This document shows positions 8,296 to 17,212 of a DNA stretch of 64,000 nt, piece after piece. The stretch's first letter is position 1. Every line of letters begins with the position of its first letter. Both the position numbers and the translations under genes were made by a program. The notes under the pieces are model-generated. The model was not told the DNA's origin. It searched no databases and was given only the letters and a program-made list of their open reading frames with translations. The stretch is from an uncultured Clostridia bacterium (GTDB taxonomy: Bacteria > Bacillota > Clostridia > Oscillospirales > Oscillospiraceae): NCBI GenBank assembly GCA_937894515.1, contig CALCRH010000258.1:5730-69729 (forward strand). Direction: 5' to 3'.

Positions 8296-9429
8296 ATGAT
8301 CTATCTTGACAGCGCCGCCACCACTCCCGTTCCCCGGGAAGTGGCGGACGAAATGTATCGTGTCCTGACGGAGCGCTTCGGCAACCCCAGCGCCCAGTAC
8401 CCCGCCGGACAGGAGATGAAAAAGGCGGTGGAAGCGTGGCGCAAAACCATTGCCGATGCCCTGCCCTGTGACCCTAAAAATCTCCACTTCACCTCCTGCG
8501 GCACGGAGAGCGACAACTGGGCGATCCACGCCGCCCTGTGGCAGAACCGCCGGGTGGGCAGGCACATCATCACCACCGCCGTGGAACACAGCGCCATTTT
8601 GGAGCCCCTCAAGCTGCTGGAACAGCAGGGCTATGAGATCACTCGCCTGCTCCCGGATAAAGACGGCAATATCACCGCCCAGCAGGTGGCCGATGCTCTC
8701 CGGGAGGATACCGCCCTGGTCAGCATCATGCTGGTCAATAACGAAACCGGCTGCGAGTTCCCCGTGGCGGAGATCGCCCGGCTGCTGAAAGCCCGCCAAA
8801 GCCGCGCTCTGCTCCACACCGATGCGGTACAGGCATTTTTGAAGGTGGACTGCGACCCGAAGAAGCTGGGCGTGGACTTTATGAGCCTGTCCGCCCATAA
8901 GCTCGGCGGCCCCAAGGGCATCGGCGCCCTCTATATCGCCGACACCGTGAAAAATCCCCGTCCCCTGCTGCCCGGCGGCGGTCAGGAAAACGGTACCCGC
9001 TCCGGCACGGAGGCCACCGCCCAGATCGCCGGCTTCGCCAAGGCGGTAGAGCTGCGCCGGAAAAATCTCGACAGCAAACTTGCTCACATGGCCCGGATGA
9101 AAGCCTATTGTCTGGAAAAACTGCTGACCATTCCCAACATAGTGGCCGTTGGCAATGGCACTGCCCCCCATGTTTTGATGGTCTCCCTCGTGGGCTATCC
9201 CAGCGCCAACGTGGTCACCGATCTGGGCGCACAGGGCATCTGCATCAGCGCCGGCTCTGCCTGTCATCGGGGCAAGCTGAGCCATGTGGTGGAAGCCCTC
9301 AAGCTGGACAAGCGCACCGCCGCCGGCGTCCTGCGTATCAGCTTCTCCCCCGAGACAACCCGCGCCGACATAGACGCCTTGTACGAAGCTCTGCAAGCCC
9401 ACCAGTCCACCCGCTTCCCCATGCTGTAA
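8296..9429 (+). CDS. Cysteine desulfurase (IscS/NifS-like)
   Basis: 377 residues, PLP-dependent. It takes sulfur from cysteine as an enzyme persulfide for Fe-S clusters or tRNA thiolation. Visible residues: the N-terminal YLDSAATTP, the PLP stacking His in TTAVEHSAIL, the PLP Lys in SLSAHKLGGPKG, and the catalytic Cys loop ISAGSACHRGK. The ATG at 8296 follows CGGAGGAA. No iscU or thiI lies next to it. Together with the divergent tRNA methylthiolase mtaB, a role in sulfur supply for tRNA modification is plausible but unproven. Confidence 0.93.
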   Translation: MIYLDSAATTPVPREVADEMYRVLTERFGNPSAQYPAGQEMKKAVEAWRKTIADALPCDPKNLHFTSCGTESDNWAIHAALWQNRRVGRHIITTAVEHSAILEPLKLLEQQGYEITRLLPDKDGNITAQQVADALREDTALVSIMLVNNETGCEFPVAEIARLLKARQSRALLHTDAVQAFLKVDCDPKKLGVDFMSLSAHKLGGPKGIGALYIADTVKNPRPLLPGGGQENGTRSGTEATAQIAGFAKAVELRRKNLDSKLAHMARMKAYCLEKLLTIPNIVAVGNGTAPHVLMVSLVGYPSANVVTDLGAQGICISAGSACHRGKLSHVVEALKLDKRTAAGVLRISFSPETTRADIDALYEALQAHQSTRFPML

Positions 9430-9441
9430 TCCATTTTCTCC

Positions 9442-9543
9442 GTAAGGGCCGATGCCCACATCGGCCCGCCTTCCAATCGTCGGCGAATGATAATTTGCCG
9501 ACACCGCAATTCTTCATTCTTCATTTTTCACTCTTCACTTTTC
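9442..9543 (+). repeat. Dispersed spacer repeat module before the MATE gene
   Basis: AAGGGCCGATG/CATCGGCCC palindrome, then GTCGGCGAAT/ATTTGCCGAC hairpin (9479-9502), then the CTTCATT/TTCAC pyrimidine tract. Same composition as the modules before recR, apbE and nrdG. Confidence 0.65.
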
Positions 9544-9556
9544 CGAGGTATTCACC

Positions 9557-10954
9557 ATGTTCCATTCACTCCGTCGTGAGCCGGGCTTCTACCGCTATCT
9601 GTGGGGCCTGAGCCTGCCCATGATCCTGCAAAATCTCATCACCTTCTCTCTGGGACTCATTGATACCTTCATGGTCTCCCAGCTCGGCAATGCCGAGATG
9701 GCGGCGGTCACCACCGCCAACGTCCCCGTGTTCCTGCTGATCTCCATCGTGTTCGGTGTCCAATCCGGTCTGGGAATTCTGGTCAGCCAGTACTGGGGCA
9801 AAAAGGACATGGAGAGCATTTCCCGGGCTATCGGTGTTGCCGCCGGACTTGGCACAGCGCTTGCCCTGCTGTTGGCGTTGGTGTTCTTTTTCTTCCCGGT
9901 TTCCGTCATGGATCTGCTGTCCAACGAACACGAGCTGTCCCTCCTTGGTGCGCCTTATCTGCGTATCATCGGGTTCAGCTATGTGTTCAATATGCTCTCC
10001 TCCATCTACGTCAGTGCCCAGCGCAGCGTGGAAAACCCCAACTTCGGTCTGAAGCTCTTCGGTGCCTCCACCGTTGCCAATACCCTGATGAACTATATCT
10101 TCATCTACGGCAAGCTCGGCGCTCCCATGCTGGGCATCCGCGGCGCCGCCATCGCCACGCTTCTGGCCCGCGTCATGGAGTTCGTCATCTGCCTGATCTA
10201 CGCCGTTCGCTCCAAGACCATCGTCCTCCACTATAAGGCATTGTTCCGCCCCGGTACGGTGATGATGCGCCGCTTCATCCGCTACTCCACCCCCGTTATC
10301 ATCAATGAACTGGGCTGGGGTCTGGGCAACAGCCTTTTCACCGTCATTCTGGGCTACACGCAAAACTCCGTGGAATTTCTGGCGGCCTACGCGGTCACCG
10401 GCAATCTGGGCAGACTGTTTCTGGTGGTCTGCTTCGGTCTGGGTGCCGCCACCGCCGTCATGGTGGGCAAGGCCATTGGCGAGGGGCAATCCCACGAAGC
10501 TGTCATGTCCCTGAGCCATACCCTCCTGCTCTTCACCGTTCTGGTGGGTCTGGGCATCGCCATCTTCTCCTGTGCCTTGGTTCCCACCTTCTTTATTCCC
10601 GTCCTCTTCCCCCTGTTCAAATTACAGGGCACTTCCGTTAAAATCGCCACGGCGCTGGCCATTACCGCCTTTGCCGCTACACCGCTCCACGCCTATTCCA
10701 TCTCGGCTGTCACCGGTGTCATGCGCTCGGGCGGCGATGTGGTCTGGTCCGCCGCCTTTGACCTGCTGCCCCAGTGGCTGCTGGCCCTGCCGCTGACCGC
10801 CCTCACCGCCCTGGTGCTGAAAACCAACTGCTGGTGGATCGCTTTTGCCATGCAGACGGAGAGTCTGCTCAAGGTACCCCTGTGTGCGATCCGCTGCAAT
10901 AAAGCCGTGTGGATCCACGATGTCACGCTGAACCCGGAGATGGATGACCTATGA
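9557..10954 (+). CDS. MATE family efflux transporter
   Basis: 465 residues with about twelve hydrophobic helices, the normal MATE layout of two six-helix halves. The first helix carries 'LSLPMILQNLITFSLGLIDTFMVSQLG', a hallmark of MATE/NorM/DinF proteins. It exports cationic drugs or metabolites by Na+ or H+ antiport. Its stop codon overlaps the start of the downstream methyltransferase (ATGA), so the two are translated together. Substrate unknown. Confidence 0.92.
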   Translation: MFHSLRREPGFYRYLWGLSLPMILQNLITFSLGLIDTFMVSQLGNAEMAAVTTANVPVFLLISIVFGVQSGLGILVSQYWGKKDMESISRAIGVAAGLGTALALLLALVFFFFPVSVMDLLSNEHELSLLGAPYLRIIGFSYVFNMLSSIYVSAQRSVENPNFGLKLFGASTVANTLMNYIFIYGKLGAPMLGIRGAAIATLLARVMEFVICLIYAVRSKTIVLHYKALFRPGTVMMRRFIRYSTPVIINELGWGLGNSLFTVILGYTQNSVEFLAAYAVTGNLGRLFLVVCFGLGAATAVMVGKAIGEGQSHEAVMSLSHTLLLFTVLVGLGIAIFSCALVPTFFIPVLFPLFKLQGTSVKIATALAITAFAATPLHAYSISAVTGVMRSGGDVVWSAAFDLLPQWLLALPLTALTALVLKTNCWWIAFAMQTESLLKVPLCAIRCNKAVWIHDVTLNPEMDDL

Positions 10955-11772
10955 GCCTGTTCACCTGCCCCATCTGCGGCGCTCCCCTGACCCGCGAAGC
11001 CGCCGCCTACCGCTGCCCAAACGGTCACAGCTACGACATCGCCAAGGAGGGGCACACCCACCTGCTCCCCGTCAATCGGAAAAACAGCAAAGCCCCCGGT
11101 GATGACAAGGGCATGGCTTCTGCCCGTCAGGCGTTTCTGTCCAAGGATTACTACGCCCCCTTAAAAAACGAGTTATGTAAACTTGTGGTTTCCCTCACTC
11201 CCGCCGCCCCTGCCGTCCTCGACACCGGCTGTGGCGAGGGCTACTACACCTCCGCCATCTACCGCGCCTTGTGCAGCACCGGCAAAACGCCTCGAATGGC
11301 GGGTACGGACATCAGCAAATTCATTCTGCGCCTTGCCGCCAAGCGGGAAAAAGACATCGAGTTCGCCGTAGCGTCCAGCTACCATCTGCCGGTGAGCGAT
11401 AACTCCATCGACCTGCTATTGAACTGTTTCTCTCCCCTTGCTCTGGACGAGTTTTCCCGTGTTCTCCACTCCGGCGGCCACTTCCTCTACGTAGTCCCCT
11501 CGGAAAAACACCTGTGGGAGCTGAAACAGGTGCTCTACGATGATCCCTACCCCAATGAGGTCAGGGAGACTCCCTATGATGGCTTCCGCTATGTGGAGAT
11601 CCGTCATGTAGAATCCATGATCCACCTCACCTCGCAGGAGGATATCCACGCCCTGTTCCAGATGACCCCCTACTACTGGAAGACCCCCAAGTCCGGCACA
11701 GAGCGTCTTGCACAGCTCACCCAACTGGACACCCGCATCTCCTTCGACATCCACGTTTTTGAAAAACTGTAA
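10951..11772 (+). CDS. 23S rRNA (guanine-N1)-methyltransferase, RlmA-like
   Basis: 273 residues. The N-terminus has a zinc-binding CPIC...CPNGH pattern (Cys at about 6 and 9, Cys at 22, His at 26) followed by 'YDIAKEGHTHLL', characteristic of RlmA. The SAM-binding motif is VLDTGCGEGYYT near residue 90. RlmA(I) methylates G745 and RlmA(II)/TlrB G748 of 23S rRNA helix 35 in the peptide exit tunnel. Which one this is cannot be told by eye. Coupling to a MATE pump suggests a drug-tolerance pairing, an inference only. Confidence 0.85.
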   Translation: MSLFTCPICGAPLTREAAAYRCPNGHSYDIAKEGHTHLLPVNRKNSKAPGDDKGMASARQAFLSKDYYAPLKNELCKLVVSLTPAAPAVLDTGCGEGYYTSAIYRALCSTGKTPRMAGTDISKFILRLAAKREKDIEFAVASSYHLPVSDNSIDLLLNCFSPLALDEFSRVLHSGGHFLYVVPSEKHLWELKQVLYDDPYPNEVRETPYDGFRYVEIRHVESMIHLTSQEDIHALFQMTPYYWKTPKSGTERLAQLTQLDTRISFDIHVFEKL

Positions 11773-11807
11773 AAAAATCACACCCTCCCGGGTGTGATTT
11801 TTTATAT
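11770..11807. terminator. Bidirectional terminator between rlmA-like gene and typA
   Basis: AAAAAAATCACACCC, TCCC-type loop, GGGTGTGATTTTTT, between two converging genes. Confidence 0.9.
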
Positions 11808-11816
11808 TATGTCAAC

Positions 11817-13646
11817 TTATTTCTTGCCGCCGTGAATGGCCTTCAGCCGCTTTTCCTTGTCCAGAATGGTCTTGCGGATCCGCAGGTTTTTCGGCGTGAC
11901 CTCCAGCAGCTCGTCGTCCGCCAAAAACTCCAGACTCTGCTCCAGACTGAACCGGCGGGGCGGTACCAGACGCAGGGCCTCATCGGAACCGGAGGCGCGC
12001 ATGTTGGTCTGCTGCTTCTTCTTGCAGACGTTCACCACGATGTCCTCTGCCTTGGGGCTGATGCCCACCACCATGCCCTCGTACACATCAATGCCGGGGC
12101 CAATGAGCATCACGCCGCGCTCCTGTGCATTGAACAGACCGTAACTCACGCTTTCGCCGGGCTCAGACGCCACCAGAGAGCCGGTATTGCGGCGCTGCAG
12201 CTCGCCCTTGAACGGCGCGTAGGAATCAAACACGCTGGCCATAATGCCCTCGCCGCGGGTATCGGTCAAAAACTCGTTGCGATAGCCGAACAGACCCCGG
12301 CTGGGGATCTTGAACTCGATCTTCATGCGGTTGCCCACGGGGGTCATCTCCACCAGATCCGCCTTGCGGGAACCCAGCTTTTCGATGACCGCGCCCACGC
12401 TGTCCTGCGGTACGTCCACCACCAGACGCTCGATAGGCTCGCACTTCTTGCCGTCAATGGTCTGATACAGTACCCGGGGCGGGGATACCTGAAACTCGTA
12501 GCCCTCCCGGCGCATGGTCTCGATCAGGATAGACAGGCTCATCTCGCCGCGGCCCGCCACGTTAAAGGCGTCCATGGCGCCCTCGATCTCGCTGACCCGC
12601 AGAGAAACGTCCTTCAGCGTCTCCCGCTGCAAGCGGTCGCGGATCTGACGGGAGGTCACGAACTTACCCTCCCGACCTGCCAGGGGGCTGTCGTTGACGG
12701 AGAAGGTCATCTCCATGGTGGGTGCGCTGATCTTCACAAAGGGCAGCGGCTCCACACAGCTCGGCACGCAGATGGTGTCGCCGATGGTGATGTCGCCGAT
12801 ACCGCTCATGGCGATGATGTTGCCGGCAGTGGCCTCGGTGATGGGCTTGCGGCCCAAGCCGTCAAACTCGTACATGGAAACCGCCTTGGCCTTCTTGGGT
12901 GCAGCATCGGGATTGTGGAAGTTGCACACGGCGATCTCCTGATTCTGCTTCAGGCTTCCCCGCTCAATGCGGCCGATGGCGATACGCCCCACGAAATCGT
13001 TGTAGTCGATGGCGCTCACCAGCATCTGGAACGGCTCGTCCACATTGGCCTCCGGTGCGGGGATATAGTCGATAATTGTGTCAAACAGCGGCTTCAGATC
13101 CGTCCCGATGTTGTCAGGGGAATAACCGGCAATACCGTTGCGGGCAGAGCAGAACAGGGTGGGGGAGTCGAACTGCTCCTCCGTGGCGTTCAAGTCCATC
13201 AAAAGCTCCAACACCTCGTCCATCACCTCATGGATCCGCTGGTCGGGGCGGTCGATCTTGTTCACCACCACGATGACCCGGTGACCCAGCTCCAGCGCAC
13301 GGCTCAGCACGAAACGGGTCTGGGGCATGGGACCCTCAGCAGCGTCCACCAGCAAAATAACACCGTTGACCATCTTCAAAATACGCTCCACCTCGCCGCC
13401 GAAATCGGCATGGCCCGGGGTATCCACAATGTTGATCTTGGTGTCGCCGTACTGAATGGCGGTATTCTTGGCCAGAATGGTGATACCGCGTTCCCGCTCC
13501 AGATCGCCGGAATCCATCACGCGGTCTACCGTGTCCTGATTTTCGCGATATACGCCGCCCTGCTTCAGCATCTGGTCCACCAGGGTAGTTTTACCGTGAT
13601 CGACGTGGGCGATGATTGCAACATTTCTCAGTTTTTCGTTCTGCAT
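11817..13646 (-). CDS. typA: Ribosome-associated GTPase TypA/BipA
   Basis: 609 residues, full length. TypA is a translational GTPase related to EF-G that helps assemble the large ribosomal subunit under stress. It has G1 (AHVDHGKTT), the [17 protein letters not shown] switch I, G3 (DTPGH), G4 (NKID) and G5 (SARNG), then the EF-G-like domains and the TypA-specific C-terminal domain. A 16-codon copy of its N-terminus lies 200 bases upstream (see 13768-13854). Confidence 0.96.
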   Translation of the reverse strand: MQNEKLRNVAIIAHVDHGKTTLVDQMLKQGGVYRENQDTVDRVMDSGDLERERGITILAKNTAIQYGDTKINIVDTPGHADFGGEVERILKMVNGVILLVDAAEGPMPQTRFVLSRALELGHRVIVVVNKIDRPDQRIHEVMDEVLELLMDLNATEEQFDSPTLFCSARNGIAGYSPDNIGTDLKPLFDTIIDYIPAPEANVDEPFQMLVSAIDYNDFVGRIAIGRIERGSLKQNQEIAVCNFHNPDAAPKKAKAVSMYEFDGLGRKPITEATAGNIIAMSGIGDITIGDTICVPSCVEPLPFVKISAPTMEMTFSVNDSPLAGREGKFVTSRQIRDRLQRETLKDVSLRVSEIEGAMDAFNVAGRGEMSLSILIETMRREGYEFQVSPPRVLYQTIDGKKCEPIERLVVDVPQDSVGAVIEKLGSRKADLVEMTPVGNRMKIEFKIPSRGLFGYRNEFLTDTRGEGIMASVFDSYAPFKGELQRRNTGSLVASEPGESVSYGLFNAQERGVMLIGPGIDVYEGMVVGISPKAEDIVVNVCKKKQQTNMRASGSDEALRLVPPRRFSLEQSLEFLADDELLEVTPKNLRIRKTILDKEKRLKAIHGGKK

Positions 13647-13665
13647 AAAAGTCTATCTCCCTACC

Positions 13666-13732
13666 GCGGTAAAACTACCGCAATTTTAATCAAAATAATG
13701 GGGCACCCCGAAAAATCGCAGATTTTTTGGGG
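13666..13732. other. Two hairpins between typA and its upstream remnant
   Basis: GCGGTA-AAAC-TACCGC at 13666-13681 and CCCCGAAAAATC-GCA-GATTTTTTGGGG at 13706-13732. They lie in the 5' region of typA, between its start and the remnant start codon. The second hairpin together with the flanking sequence up to about 13810 may be an inserted small repeat. Confidence 0.5.
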
Positions 13733-13767
13733 AGAGGAGGTGCAGCGGAATGAGCAAGTTTTCCGCT

Positions 13768-13854
13768 TTAGAGGGAAACGCGCGATATGCAGCTTGCACC
13801 GACGAGGTCAACGTGTGCGATAATGGCTACGTTTCTCAATTTCTCGTTCTGCAT
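13768..13854 (-). pseudogene. Remnant of a second typA start, 28 codons
   Basis: Reads [16 protein letters not shown] and then diverges to a short unrelated tail and a stop. Those 16 residues are identical to the start of the intact TypA, but at least nine of the codons differ by synonymous changes. So it is not a recent copy; it looks like the beginning of a diverged second typA that lost the rest. It has its own GTGAGG site and lies first after the promoter at 13898-13926. It could also act as a translated leader for typA. Confidence 0.7.
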
Positions 13855-13897
13855 ATCAAAACCTCACTCTTGGGTATAAAATCTCGCTAACCTTGAT

Positions 13898-13926
13898 AGT
13901 ATAAGCTTTTTTTGCCGGAATTGCAA
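13898..13926 (-). promoter_or_regulatory. Sigma-A promoter for typA
   Basis: Minus strand TTGCAA, 17-base spacer, TATACT, upstream of the typA remnant and typA. Confidence 0.65.
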
Positions 13927-14074
13927 GTCTTTTCCCCTTTTCTCCTCTTCTGCAAATCTTCAAAATCGCTGCATGGCTCCAATCATGCGGCATATTATCA
14001 ATACCTTATCATTTAGAAACGCCGATTCTCCTCTTTGTTATGCGGCCGTCCTTCCTCTCCCTCACAATGCCGGT

Positions 14075-14112
14075 AAAAAAGCCGAACGGTTAACCGTTCG
14101 GCTTCTTTTTTG
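14075..14112 (-). terminator. Terminator at the end of the acyl-CoA ligase-like gene
   Basis: AAAAAA, GCCGAACGGTT/AACCGTTCGGC perfect palindrome, then CTTCTTTTTT. The gene's stop codon lies inside the stem. Confidence 0.85.
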
Positions 14113-15862
14113 CGATTTTTTTCGTCTTACCGTAATTATAATCGTAATACTCTTCTGTCAGCTTCTTCACATCATTCTTGGCCGACTTTGTCAGCGGGAT
14201 CTCATCTACAAACACCACGCCCACCGGCTGGCTCCGAAGCTCGATCTGCTCCTCGCACAGCTTCAGAATTTCTGCTGAAATCGCCGCCTGCTCACTTTGT
14301 GTGCAGCCTGTTTCCACGCAGATCAGCGGATATTCTCCCTGCATATGCTTCTTGTCGCGTACCGGCACTACCGCGCAGTTGTTCACCGCCTTGTGCTGCA
14401 TCACCACGTTTTCGATCTGCAGCGGATAGACCTTATGTCCGTCAAAGCGGATAATGCTGCGCTTGATACGGCCTACGATAAATACAAAGCCGTCCTCGTC
14501 TACATAGCCCAGATCACCGCTGTGGATCCAAACTCTGCCGTCCTGATGAGTAATCCGCACTGCGGCCGTTTCCTGGGGCTCATCCAGATACTCCTTCATG
14601 ATAGTCGGGCCGCTGATATACAGCTCGCCGGTCTCGCCGAGAGGCAGCTCCTCCTCGGTTCCCGGCTTAAACGCGGCAATCGTGGTATAACAGCAGGGGA
14701 TTCCCGTACTGCCCTTGCGATGTACGTTGCGAAAGCCGAAAGATGCCGCAGAACCTACCTCTGACATACCGTATCCCTGGGCGATGGGATATTCGATCCC
14801 ATGGGCCAGACGGAACTCGTCCAGCTTGTCTTCCAGAGCACCGCTGGCGGAATCGCCGCCGGCAGCCATTGTTTCGATATAGGACAGATCTTTTCCCTTC
14901 ATCAGCGGGGACTTGATCATCTTTTCATAGAACACGGGCACACCGATAATGTGCTGGGGCTTATACTTCAAAATCAGCTGATCCAGCTTGTCGGGGTCAA
15001 ATTTAGGGATCAGAATATCCCGAATGCCCATTGTCAGCGCCATGTGTACGCCAACGGCGATACCGTAGGAAACCGCCAGCGGCAGGAAATTCAAAAACGA
15101 CTCGTTGGGTTCCTTCACCCGAATGGTGGCGTAAAAGCTGGCCGCCAAGGCGTTCATATTGTCGTTGGTCAGTACCACACCCTTGGACAATCCGGTGGTG
15201 CCGCCGGTACGAACAATGACCGCGGGCATATCCGGCTCATAGGGTACTTCTTCAAAGGTCTTCCCTGCACCGCTCTTGAAAAAGTCGCTGTCCCGGAGAA
15301 TCCGTTTCCCGTCATAAGGCACTTTGGGTCTTCCACCATGAGAAATGGTAAGCGCCGTTTTCTTCAAAAACGGCATGGAGTTCATCGGGTTCTGGACAAT
15401 CACATACGCAAGCCCCAGCTCATCCAGCGCATCTGCTACATGGGAAAAGTTCGGCTCCAGCGTCAGCAGAATACGGGATTTTGCTTTTTTCACATATGCT
15501 TTGGTATGTACTGCATCGGTACGCGGATCGATCAGGTTGCACACAGCACCGAGCCGGTTCAGGGCATACAGGGCGCACATACTCTCCGGCATTGACACAG
15601 AGACCAGAGAAACGCACTCACCTTTTTCCACGCCGAGAGAGGCAAATGCGCCGGTATACTGGTCAATCTTCTCGAACATCTCCCGATAGGAGATCTCGGT
15701 ACCATAAAAATAGAGGGCTGTCTGCTCACTCCAACCGCCTTTTTCACAGCTCATCTTGATTTGCTGATACATGGTACAGCGGGGAAGGGTTTCTTCGCTG
15801 ATGGTATCCGGATAAAATTTCATCCACGGTTTTTCAATACTTGCTAATTTGGAAATCCCCAT
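14090..15862 (-). CDS. AMP-dependent acyl-CoA synthetase/ligase-like protein
   Basis: 590 residues. A class I adenylate-forming enzyme that activates a carboxylic acid with ATP. The AMP-binding motif is VRTGGTTGLSKGVV (around residue 215), followed by GYGMSEVG and the ADP-type motif YISGPTIMKEYL...HSGDLGYVDEDGFVFIVGRIKRSIIR, with the C-terminal catalytic Lys in LTKSAKNDVKKL. The substrate may be a fatty or aryl acid and cannot be read from sequence. It stands alone, with its own terminator. Confidence 0.88.
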   Translation of the reverse strand: MGISKLASIEKPWMKFYPDTISEETLPRCTMYQQIKMSCEKGGWSEQTALYFYGTEISYREMFEKIDQYTGAFASLGVEKGECVSLVSVSMPESMCALYALNRLGAVCNLIDPRTDAVHTKAYVKKAKSRILLTLEPNFSHVADALDELGLAYVIVQNPMNSMPFLKKTALTISHGGRPKVPYDGKRILRDSDFFKSGAGKTFEEVPYEPDMPAVIVRTGGTTGLSKGVVLTNDNMNALAASFYATIRVKEPNESFLNFLPLAVSYGIAVGVHMALTMGIRDILIPKFDPDKLDQLILKYKPQHIIGVPVFYEKMIKSPLMKGKDLSYIETMAAGGDSASGALEDKLDEFRLAHGIEYPIAQGYGMSEVGSAASFGFRNVHRKGSTGIPCCYTTIAAFKPGTEEELPLGETGELYISGPTIMKEYLDEPQETAAVRITHQDGRVWIHSGDLGYVDEDGFVFIVGRIKRSIIRFDGHKVYPLQIENVVMQHKAVNNCAVVPVRDKKHMQGEYPLICVETGCTQSEQAAISAEILKLCEEQIELRSQPVGVVFVDEIPLTKSAKNDVKKLTEEYYDYNYGKTKKIAKKKPNG

Positions 15863-16055
15863 GGTTTACCTCTTTTCTGTGTCTCAGCACAGCACTTTAT
15901 ATGCCATCATATATCGCAAACGACTATCTCAAACTATACATCAGATTATATAGAATTATCGCGTTCATGCATTGAACAACATACGCGTTTAGAATATCAT
16001 ATTTCAAAATACCTGTCAATTCCTTTTTCTTCCTTGCTGTTCCCCCTTTTTCCCG

Positions 16056-16084
16056 TTGACATCTTACCATTTTATGCGTAAAAT
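16056..16084 (+). promoter_or_regulatory. Sigma-A promoter for tRNA-Arg
   Basis: TTGACA, 17-base spacer, TAAAAT, ending 14 bases before the tRNA. Confidence 0.75.
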
Positions 16085-16098
16085 AACAATCGTTATAC

Positions 16099-16175
16099 GC
16101 CCCGATAGCTCAGTTGGATAGAGCGGTCGCCTCCTAAGCGACAGGCCGCTGGTTCGAATCCAGTTCGGGGTGCCA
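16099..16175 (+). tRNA. tRNA-Arg, anticodon CCU
   Basis: A 77-base cloverleaf: acceptor GCCCCGA paired with TCGGGGT (G-U at the end), D-arm with GCTCAGTTGGATAGAGC, anticodon stem GTCGC/GCGAC with loop CTCCTAA (anticodon CCT at the middle), T-arm CTGGTTCGAATCCAG and an encoded CCA end. It decodes AGG. Confidence 0.96.
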
Positions 16176-16181
16176 CTTTCT

Positions 16182-16347
16182 CGTAGGGGCGACCCTTGCG
16201 GTCGCCCGCCGCATCCTCCAACTGTTTTCTTCCCATGTGTAGGGGCCGATGCCCACATCGGCCCGCGTCTCTCCGTAGGACGCGACACTTGCCCTCGTCG
16301 TTGCCGACACCACAATTTTTCACTCTTCACTCTTCATTCTTCACTTT
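16182..16347 (+). repeat. Dispersed spacer repeat module before nrdG (two palindromic units)
   Basis: Two units back to back: GTAGGGGCGACC...GGTCGCCC at 16182-16208 and GTAGGGGCCGATG...CATCGGCCC at 16239-16266. A pyrimidine tract (CTTCACTCTTCATTCTTCAC) follows up to the nrdG ribosome binding site. Confidence 0.7.
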
Positions 16348-16360
16348 CAAGGAGCCTGGC

Positions 16361-17050
16361 ATGAACATTCAAGGTCTGCAAAAACTGACCCTGCTGGACT
16401 TTCCCGGCAGAACCGCCTGCACCGTCTTTTTAGGCGGTTGCGATTTCCGCTGCCCGTTCTGCCATAACAGCGAACTCATTGACGGTACCGCCCCCGCGGA
16501 GCTGACAGACGCCGACCTCCTCGCCTTTCTCCGGAAGCGCCGCGGCCTTTTGGACGGTGTGGCATTTACCGGCGGCGAACCCACCCTCCGCAAGGATCTC
16601 CCCGACCTTCTCGCCAAAGTCCGCGCCTTGGGCTTTGCCACCAAATTGGACACCAACGGCAACCACCCCGATGCTCTGAAAGCCATTTTGGACAACCGTC
16701 TGGTAGACTATGTGGCCATGGACATCAAGAACAGCCCTGAAAAATACGCCGCCACCATCGGTCTGCCCGCTTTTGATACTGCCAATATCACCCGCAGTAT
16801 GCAGCTCCTCCGTGACAGCGGCATCGACTACGAGCTGCGTACCACCGTAGTGCGAGAATTTCACGATGCCGATTCCTTCCGCGGCATCGGTTCATGGATC
16901 CAAGGCGCCAGACGCTATTTTCTCCAGTGCTTCACCGACCAGGATACCGTGCTGCAAAGCGGTCTTCATGCCCCCGCCAAAGAAGATCTGGAGCGCTATG
17001 CCGCCCTGGTAAAGCCCTATGTCACTGAGGTCTCTCTCCGTGGCATTTAA
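16361..17050 (+). CDS. nrdG: Anaerobic ribonucleoside-triphosphate reductase activating protein
   Basis: 229 residues. A radical-SAM activase that places the glycyl radical on NrdD. The 4Fe-4S motif is CDFRCPFCHN near residues 27-36, and a SAM-binding TGGEPTLR follows. The N-terminus 'LQKLTLLDFPGRTACTVFLGGC' is of the longer NrdG2-like subgroup. The ATG at 16361 follows AAGGAG. nrdD lies 160 bases downstream behind its own promoter. Confidence 0.93.
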   Translation: MNIQGLQKLTLLDFPGRTACTVFLGGCDFRCPFCHNSELIDGTAPAELTDADLLAFLRKRRGLLDGVAFTGGEPTLRKDLPDLLAKVRALGFATKLDTNGNHPDALKAILDNRLVDYVAMDIKNSPEKYAATIGLPAFDTANITRSMQLLRDSGIDYELRTTVVREFHDADSFRGIGSWIQGARRYFLQCFTDQDTVLQSGLHAPAKEDLERYAALVKPYVTEVSLRGI

Positions 17051-17068
17051 GGAAAACGCATTATGTAA

Positions 17069-17140
17069 CCCTATATCTTGTGTTTTTTCTCGAAATTATA
17101 CACAATATGTATTGACTCCCCCCATATCTTGTGATATAGT
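17069..17140 (+). promoter_or_regulatory. nrdD promoter with candidate NrdR boxes
   Basis: TTGACT (17112-17117), 17-base spacer, TATAGT (17135-17140). Near-copies of the NrdR box lie at 17069-17084 (CCCTATATCTTGTGTT), 17099-17114 (TACACAATATGTATTG, reversed) and 17119-17134 (CCCCATATCTTGTGAT), the last inside the spacer. Spacing of the first two is about 30 bases and of the last two about 20, near whole helical turns. NrdR is known to repress nrd genes at paired boxes; the assignment here is inference. Confidence 0.6.
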
Positions 17141-17212
17141 CGACATAGTTACTGTCGGGGTATGCCCTTTTTTGGCATGCCCATATCTATATCATTATGG
17201 GGGGAGATTTTT

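Noticed and set aside
11832..13823. A 663-codon open frame on the plus strand opposite typA
   Set aside because: It is a shadow of typA: His/Gln/Leu-rich with no domain, while the minus-strand frame is a full conserved TypA.
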